DNA from: Chara braunii
Taxonomy: Eukaryota; Streptophyta; Charophyceae; Charales; Characeae
Direction: 5' to 3'
NCBI GenBank assembly: GCA_003427395.1
Contig: BFEA01000760.1
Span: 395,203-419,627 of the forward strand
Length of the DNA stretch: 24,425 nucleotides
In this document: piece by piece, positions 19,027 through 24,425 of the stretch
Layout: every line of letters begins with the position of its first letter
Position numbering within the stretch: the first letter of the stretch is position 1
Program-made: the position numbers and the translations under genes
The notes under the pieces: generated by a model
What the model was told of the DNA's origin: nothing
Databases searched by the model: none
The model's input: only the letters and a program-made list of their open reading frames with translations

Positions 19027-19440
19027 CTAAGCCGGAGGAGGAGGAAGAGGGTCAGTCGGCTGAGTAGAAGCAGATGTCTCAGCACGACGAGCACGATCAT
19101 ATGCACGCACCAACATCCTGGCGTGCTGCAAGTGCTCGAGGGGCTCCCAAGTAGCCTCCTCATCAGGGTAGTCCTTCCAACACACAAGGTATTCGATGCG
19201 TGGAGGGGTATCGTCGGTAACTTGGTGTGATACGATGTCGGAAACAACGAACTTCTCATGACCGTCCACCATGATAGGTGGAGGGCGCTCATAAAGGCGT
19301 CCGGCGAAGCGCTCGGACGGTCTGCGATAAGGACGCAGCAAGGAGACGTGGTAAACATTGTGTACGCGAGCCTGTCGAAGGTAATCAGGTAGATTCACAC
19401 GGAAGCTGACCGGACTAGCGGCAGTATCAGAACCGACGGC
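19027..19440 (-). pseudogene. Integrase tail and chromodomain of element B
   Basis: NLPDYLRQARVHNVYHVSLL is the standard junction after the integrase C-terminal domain. It is followed at about residues 47-100 of this frame by a chromodomain: KFVVSDIVSHQV, EYLVCWKDYPDEEATWEPLE and a terminal helix. The WK.YP and EEATWEP motifs are characteristic. In chromoviruses this domain steers integration to methylated-histone heterochromatin. One expected cage aromatic before the strand appears to be Val here. A Pro-rich tail ends at the TAG/TAA region at 19027. A frameshift at about 19445 separates it from the upstream integrase frame. Confidence 0.85.
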
Positions 19441-19808
19441 CTAAAGGATGCGGCATGGACCGACTTGAACTTGCGAAGCATATCTGCTTCGAGTTGTAAG
19501 TGGCACGCGTCGACGAGCACATCGTCACCGACTTTGAATGGATGATTCATTCGTGATCGGTTCGCTCGTGCGGCCATGCGAGTCTGGGAGTCGGCTAAAC
19601 TCTCGTGTGCGCGCTTCATAATCGCCGCCATGTGGACGATCCAGTCGTCAAGCGCAGGGCAACGAGTGTCTGGGCGCAACCGCGATGGTCGTAGGAAATC
19701 CGCGGGTACGCGAGGGTGGTAGCCGAGGCCGCAATAGAATGGCAACATCCCCGTGGCTGGCGAAACAGCATGGTTGTACGCAATCTCTGCGTGGGCTAAG
19801 TGTAAGTC
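19395..19808 (-). pseudogene. Integrase C-terminal region of element B
   Basis: Continues in frame after the TGA at 19809-19811: AHAEIAYNHAVSPATGMLPF is the usual integrase motif around the YN..V...TG..PF block, followed by GYHPRVPADF, a helix with HESLADSQTRMAARANRSR, and VGDDVLVDACHLQLEADMLR from the C-terminal SH3-like domain. The frame goes wrong at about 19445 and runs to a stop at 19395, while the correct product continues in the overlapping chromodomain frame. Confidence 0.85.
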
Positions 19809-20333
19809 TCACTGCTGGTCATCCCTAACAAACTTTCGGAGGATATTACCGAGAGTTTTGTTGGTGACCTCAGTCTGACCATCCGTCTGAGGGTGGTAAG
19901 ACGATGAGAAGCGGAGCTGGGATCTGTACACCTCGTGTAGGCGTCGCCAAAATGTGCTGATAAAGCGCGAGTCGCGGTCGGAGATGGTGCTCTGAGGTAA
20001 GCCGTGATCTCTCACGACTCGGTCGAAGACGATGTCGGCGACCTCACGAGCGCTAATGCGATAGTGGCACAAGAGAAAACGTGCACGCTTCGTGAAGCGA
20101 TCGACGACGACCAAGATAGCATCATGACCGCGCTTAGTGGGTGGGCGGAGGGGACCAATGAAATCCATCGAGATGGACTGCCAACGACCCTCAGGTATGG
20201 GTAGGTGCTGAAGTAACTCATACGGAAGGTGGTTCGCACTATTCACCTCCTGGCAGGTAGGACACTCCTGGATGTAGGCTTTGACAAAGTCCTTGTACTT
20301 CGGCCAGACGTATAGGCGGCGAACACGAGCCAC
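19809..20333 (-). pseudogene. Integrase core of element B
   Basis: A 174-codon open segment (counting from a GTG). ECPTCQ at residues 23-28 is the CxxC half of the zinc-binding domain. The DD35E catalytic triad is complete: D57 in SISMDFIG, D119 in TISDRDSRF, and E155 in DGQTEVTNKTL, 36 positions after D119. The usual SSYHPQTDGQTE motif is present. Integrase inserts the element cDNA into chromosomes. The segment ends in TGA directly after DDQQ, where Trp is expected, and a one-base frameshift at about 20335 separates it from its upstream HHCC half. Confidence 0.9.
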
Positions 20334-20335
20334 GT

Positions 20336-20722
20336 CTTGTGGAAACCCATATGACTAGCAGTTGCCTGGTCATGGAACTCTGCTACAGCCTGGACGCGGA
20401 GCTATCCAGTGGAGGGAATGCAGATACGTGGTTCTAGCTGACCAGATCTGCCATGTCAGTACACAAGGCCGTTCTCCCTGAGGGAGTAGAAAGGAACGGT
20501 CTTGCCACTCCGTAGTGTCGCGTGGATGACGCGATAATCGGGGCAGTGGCGGTACTGAGTGCGATACGCGTCGATTACCGTCTGATCAACAGTGGTGATG
20601 GAGATGGCAGCAAGATGGATGGGATCCTGATTGTGATCAGGACGATGAGACAAGGCATCGGTGACACGGTTCGTTTCACCCTTGATGGGCTGAGTGGTGA
20701 AACTGAACTCGGATAAGTCACG
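20336..20722 (-). pseudogene. RNase H-integrase linker of element B
   Basis: Continues the pol frame past the TAG at 20723: RDLSEFSFTTQPIKGETNRV, then TDALSHRPDH, the usual end of the RNase H/connection region (N.VADALSRRP in relatives). It then has TVPFYSLRENGLVY before a TGA at 20456-20458. Downstream, after another TAG, comes EFHDQATASHMGFHKT, the HHCC zinc-finger part of integrase (..FHD...GH.G..KT). Three disruptions lie in this short interval. Confidence 0.75.
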
Positions 20723-21760
20723 CTACCAGCGTGCCTGTCGAGGGGAAAGCTTAGGCTTCGTGAGGAAAGCCTGGACAACTGAGTTGTCTGTGCGCACCGT
20801 GAAGGGCGCCCCGTGCAGATAATGACGCCAATGCCAGGTAGCATAAACTACTGCGAGAACCTCACATTCATCGACAATGTAGTTTATCTCGACAGACAGT
20901 AGCTGAAGGGAGTAGAAAGCGATCGGGCAATCCCCAGCACGAGCCTCGACAGTCCCATCCTCCGCGATGGTCGGGGAGTAGGTAACAGGAGGACTGTCAG
21001 TGGAGGGAAGTGGTGGGAGGGTAGGCATCAGTCGAGAAGCAGTGTCAGCAGGAAGGGGGGGGAAAGGAGGAACATGGGGGTAAGGTGAATCTGGAGGAGA
21101 GGAAAACACCTGAGAAAGGACAGCTCCTGCTGCAAAATCTGACGCATCCGTGGTGACGATAAAGGGACGATCAAAATCGGGAAGGCGAAGAACCGGCTTA
21201 CAGGTTACCGCCTTCTTGAGGGCGCGAAAGGCGTGCTCGCACAGGGGTGTCCAAAACCACGGCGGGTTCTTCCGTAGGAGGGTAGAGGTAAAGACGTAGG
21301 AATACCTAGCGTATCCCTGGATAAAATTACTATAGTAGCTGGTGAGGCCTAGGAAACTGCGAAGCTGCTTGGCAGATGTGGGGACGGGCCACTCTGCAAT
21401 AGCAGTGATCTTCGCGTCGTCCATGTAGAGACCCTGGTCAGACACATGGTGTCCTAGGAAGTTCACTTTGCGTTGGGCAAAGCGGCACTTACTGAGCTTG
21501 GCATAGAAGCCATGTTTGTGTAAGCGTTGTAGGACATCGCGGAGGTGTCTGATATGGTTTTCTAAGGTACGACTGTAACCCAAGATGTCGTCTAGGTATA
21601 CGAGAACGTATTTATGAAGGATGTCCCTGAAGATATCGTTCATCTCCGTCTGGAAGGTGGTGGGTGCATTGGTAAGACCGAATGGCATCACCGTGAACTC
21701 GTAATGGCCGAAGCGCGACCGGAAGGCGGCCTTCGGGTGGTCCTCTGCGGCAACGCGGAT
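20723..21760 (-). pseudogene. Reverse transcriptase palm/thumb and RNase H of element B
   Basis: Starts after the TAG at 21761 with IRVAAEDHPKAAFRSRFGHY and continues as VMPFGLTNAPTTFQ. From the GTG at 21691 the frame has 322 codons: YLDD, the catalytic motif, at residues 32-35; FLGHHVSDQG and LRSFLGLTSYYSNFI of the thumb; then RNase H with D182 (TTDASDFAAGAVLSQ), E277 (CEVLAVV) and D302 (VRTDN). Residues 197-253 are a Pro-rich insert not usual in Ty3/gypsy RNase H. The polymerase and RNase H make element DNA from RNA inside Gag particles. The frame stops at TAG 20723-20725, directly after SPRQARW. Confidence 0.92.
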
Positions 21761-21763
21761 CTA

Positions 21764-22300
21764 GTGGTAACCGCTACGAAGATCGATCTTCGTGAAGAAG
21801 CGGTTGCCTGCCAGACGGTCAAACAACTCATCCGCGCGGGGCATAGGATAGCTGTTCTTAACCGTGTAACGGTTAAGGCCGCGATAGTCGATGCATAGGC
21901 GGAGAGTTCCATCCGCTTTGCGAGCAAAGAGGACAGGTGCACCCCAAGGGGAGTTACTGGGTTTAATGAAACCCAATCGAAGGAGCTTCTCAAGCAGACG
22001 CTGGAGTTTCGTCGCCTCTGGAATCGAGAATCGGTACGGTGCCTGATGGTGAACGCGATAGTCAGACACGAGCTGGATAGAATGCTCAACACCGTGCATC
22101 GGGGGAATCCCGCTGTACGAGAAATACGGGGGAAAGACGTCGCGGTACTCTCGAATCAGGTCGCGAACGACCGACTCTAAGTCTGTCGTGAACCGTGTGA
22201 GTTCCTCAGCGTTTGCGTCTGCACGAGACGTATGTGTGGACTCGACAGTCGACGGCGCAGGGGCCTGGGACGTGGAGGGGGTATCCGCAGGCTGACGGGT
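21764..22300 (-). pseudogene. Reverse transcriptase fingers/palm, N-terminal part of element B
   Basis: The open frame begins upstream of the Met at 22099: [18 protein letters not shown], then [11 protein letters not shown] and [14 protein letters not shown], the usual entry to Ty3/gypsy reverse transcriptase. It continues with [40 protein letters not shown] and [12 protein letters not shown], which carries the first catalytic Asp (residue 106 counted from 22099). A TAG at 21761-21763 interrupts it immediately after GYH, where Gln is nearly invariant. Upstream it is out of frame with the protease segment. Confidence 0.9.
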
Positions 22301-22730
22301 GGACGTAGAGATGGGAGCTGCGAAGATGGAGGAAGGGTCAGGGGGTCGGGCTCCAGAGAGATGAGCTCAACCTCGGGACAAAGTGGATCATAGCGAAGAA
22401 GATCCATGACGTTCACTGAGTAGAACGTGACGTCCTCTAATTGTATGAAGTGAGCAAACTGACGAGGGGAAGTGAAGGCGATGTCGGGGTGAGACCCTGA
22501 GGGACGAGGGTCCCGGGGAGGTAGGTCGGGAGGAGTGTCGCCCGTGGTTCCAATGAAGGGGACACGATGGGTCTGACCACACTTCGTTTTGAGAACGAGT
22601 GTCTCGATCGCCCATTCGGCCTTTGTGCTACGGAACTGGCGAGACCGGGGAGTGCCAAAGATAAAGTCGTACCCAGTCTCCAGCACATCGAAGTATGCAG
22701 AGGAATGGTAGCGCCGAGGCGCCTGGGTAC
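22301..22730 (-). pseudogene. Partial protease region of element B
   Basis: QAPRRYHSSAYFDVLETGYD followed by FIFGTPRSRQFRSTKAEWA matches the C-terminal half of a retropepsin (the YD.I.G.PWL......DW block). The N-terminal half with the catalytic D(S/T)G is not found; upstream sequence goes straight into the gag Pro-rich region. The linker after the protease is Pro/Ser-rich and the frame is lost at about 22310 before reverse transcriptase resumes in another frame. Confidence 0.7.
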
Positions 22731-23579
22731 TATCTGGTGGCTGGAGGGTGAGTGAGAAGTGGAGGTTGGGGACCGTCTGATCGAAAAAGCGTGGGTGGTA
22801 GAGGAAGAAGGGTGGTAGAGGAAGAAGGGTGGGAAGCCTGTGATGGGTGAGGTTGTCTCAGAGCAAGAATCTCCGCCTGAGCCTGCGCAATGGTAGCCTG
22901 TAAAGTGGCCACCCGCTGGGTGCGTGGGGTCGGAGGTGGAGGGGGCGGGGCGGGTCTCCCATTAGGAGGAGGAATCACAGCCTGGGCGGTACCCTGCTGT
23001 GGGGGTGGGGGGGACGAAGGCAGGAAGAAGAGGGCGGAGCCATGTTGCCGCGACAGGTGCGGGAAGCTGGGAAGCAACACCAGTGTGGGTCGATGAAACT
23101 GTTGGGCCAGAAGGTGATACCTGGACCTCAGCACCTACGACAGTAGTAGAGACGGTAGAGGCGGCCGTGGCCGGAAGAACTGCCGCAACAGACGGGGTGG
23201 TCTGAGCGGCAGCAGCACTCGCCACCGCTGAGGGGGAGTGCTGGGCCTGGCCCGCAGAGGAGGGGGAACCATGGTAACTCCGTCTCCGAAGTCCTGGGGA
23301 GCTGGTAGGGGATGGGGTGTGGGAGCGGTGGGGAGAGCGATGACGGGAGCCCTTGAGGCGGTTGACGTCGAGGGCAAGCGCATTGATTTGTGCTTGCAAC
23401 GGTCCAAGCGTACTGAGTTGCGCCTGGATCGCTACAAGGGCGGCATGAATGTCCATAGTGTCCACATGGGCCTGACCAGGAGCCGCTGACTGCGAGGTGA
23501 CCTGGGATGTGGACTGCGCAGCGACGATCTCCTCAGGTGTAGCGCTCTCCGTGGGTAGTGGGGGGAGAGAAGTAGACAT
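22730..23579 (-). pseudogene. gag N-terminal region of element B
   Basis: ATG at 23579 (MSTSLPPLPTESATPEEIVA) is the counterpart of the element A start. Residues about 45-85 form a probable coiled coil (IQAQLSTLGPLQAQINALAL, DVNRLKG), then a Ser/Arg/Pro-rich, likely disordered stretch. The frame ends at 22962, but an overlapping frame (22730-23134) continues more plausibly with VIPPPNGRPAPPPPPP and RVATLQATIAQAQAEILALR; a slip in the C-rich tract near 23010 would join them. No capsid domain is present, in contrast to element A. Confidence 0.75.
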
Positions 23580-24320
23580 GGTGGGAGGTGGGGGGAGATA
23601 TGGGTTGTGGTATGGGGACAGAGGACTATCGGTGAGAGGGAGGGGACCGCGAGAGAGGAGTGGGTAGTCGTGGGTCGGCTCGCCCCGTGACCAGCGGGTC
23701 GCGCGTGAGATGGTGGTACGAATCCGGTCGAGGGAGGAGGAGTCGTTCGGGTCCAGGGTGCCTGACGGGAGGAGGTAGAGAGTAGGGGGTTTAGGGAAAC
23801 CCTAAACCCTAGCAAAACCCTAAGGAAACCCTAACCGGAGTTTATGTGGTTAGGGGAAGGTGGCGGCAACCTAATCAAGAAAAGAAAATAATAACTATGG
23901 AGGGGAGGGAGAATAGAGTAAACAGTGGATTTTCGAGATAAAAATAAAATAAAAAAAATAATAGAAATAAATAAATAAATAAAATGTAAAGAGTGAGGAG
24001 AGAGAATATTTATTTTTTTTTTAAATTTTCGACAGCATTTTCCCACCCCGCATGGGGTCAAAAATGTGCCAAGAGGAACGAAAGTGCAAGAGGGATACAC
24101 TAACTTTCAAAATGCCGCAAATTAAAAATTTCAGAAAAAAATAAATGAGTAAATAAATAAATAAATAAGGAGGTGGAAGAGAGTGAAGAGAAGCTAAGTT
24201 TTGGAATTTTACAAAAACAACATTTCGTTACCCCCATGGGGTCGAAGTGTGGCGTCAAGAAAAGACTAAGTAGAATGGAAAATTTTGGCCATCGCTTCGC
24301 CACCCCCAAACGGTCAAAAT
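23580..24320 (-). mobile_element. 5' leader of element B
   Basis: Homologous to 11355-12100. Contains plant-telomere-like words near 23795-23840 (AAACCCTAAACCCTAG, then two more CCCTAA) and three copies of a box containing CCACCCCCATGGGGTCAAAA at about 24030, 24223 and 24290. Probably LTR plus untranslated leader, but its outer boundary, TATA box and primer-binding site were not found. Confidence 0.75.
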
Positions 24321-24393
24321 ATGCGCCGACAACAAAGAAAGATTGAGTCCTAGCAAGATATAGAGGTGCCGCAGAAAATTACGAATTTTCAGC

Positions 24394-24396
<3 letters not shown>

Positions 24397-24425
<29 letters not shown>
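24397..24425. repeat. Terminal run of 29 A
   Basis: The window ends in an uninterrupted A run just beyond the element B leader. It could be a genuine poly(A) tract or the point where a contig broke. Confidence 0.95.

Larger units (their letters stand above)
19027..23579 (-). mobile_element. Ty3/gypsy chromovirus, element B (inactive)
   Basis: Reading the minus strand from 23579: gag N-terminus, C-terminal part of protease, reverse transcriptase, RNase H, integrase and a C-terminal chromodomain. This gene order with a chromodomain after integrase defines the chromovirus branch of Ty3/gypsy (Metaviridae). The frame is broken by stops at 21761, 20723, 20456 and 19809 and one more near 20400, and by frameshifts near 23010, 22310, 20335 and 19445. 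Capsid, nucleocapsid and the catalytic half of protease are missing, evidently by deletion near 22.7 kb. Its gag and leader match element A. Confidence 0.9.

Noticed and set aside
18913-19230. 105-residue plus-strand frame
   Set aside because: Antisense to the chromodomain coding region.
23580-24320. Calling this a complete 5' LTR
   Set aside because: No TG...CA ends, no primer-binding site and no matching 3' copy were found; only homology to the element A leader is supported.

Overview
This is a repeat-dominated piece of a nuclear genome from a eukaryote. No bacterial or organellar gene organisation, rRNA or tRNA is visible. A Ty3/gypsy chromovirus, an L1-type LINE fragment, plant-telomere-like CCCTAAA motifs and a possible tRNA-Asp-type primer-binding site point to the green plant lineage. 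A charophyte alga such as Chara would fit, but that is inference and the sequence alone does not prove it. I see no convincing intact host gene; nearly everything that resembles coding sequence is interrupted by stops or frameshifts.

Layout. 1-1304: an 81-bp satellite whose units switch orientation, making large hairpins. About 1.64-5.25 kb (minus strand), with a possible outlier at 8.1-8.4 kb: pieces of an unrecognised family of small, mutually related protein modules, mostly broken by in-frame stops and frameshifts, with two minisatellites beside one of them. 5.3-10.0 kb: mostly anonymous sequence with a cluster of N bases, a long CT microsatellite and an untrimmed Nextera (Tn5) mate-pair junction at 7694-7731, so the assembly is suspect there. 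10.4-12.1 kb (minus): gag and 5' leader of a retroelement (element A) without pol. 12.1-13.26 kb: GT-rich, then TTC-rich low-complexity sequence. 13.1-14.2 kb (minus): C-terminal end of a LINE polyprotein. 14.2-17.7 kb: a dense array of AT-rich, non-autonomous repeats in both orientations with GAACG-rich cores, including a 533-bp tandem duplication. 17.8-18.3 kb: a possible LTR plus primer-binding site on the plus strand. 19.03-24.3 kb (minus): a nearly full-length but dead chromovirus (element B) containing gag N-terminus, part of protease, reverse transcriptase, RNase H, integrase and chromodomain. The window ends in a run of 29 A.

How the parts relate. Elements A and B are one retrotransposon family: their gag N-termini and about 700 bp of 5' leader match. 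A keeps the capsid region that B has lost; B keeps the pol genes that A lacks. Most stops in B fall where a CAG or TGG codon is expected, as cytosine deamination would produce. The most interesting unexplained items are the repeated minus-strand protein module, the turn-around points of the satellite, and the bidirectional 45-bp boxes at 14.2-17.4 kb. All similarities were judged by eye; no database search was possible.
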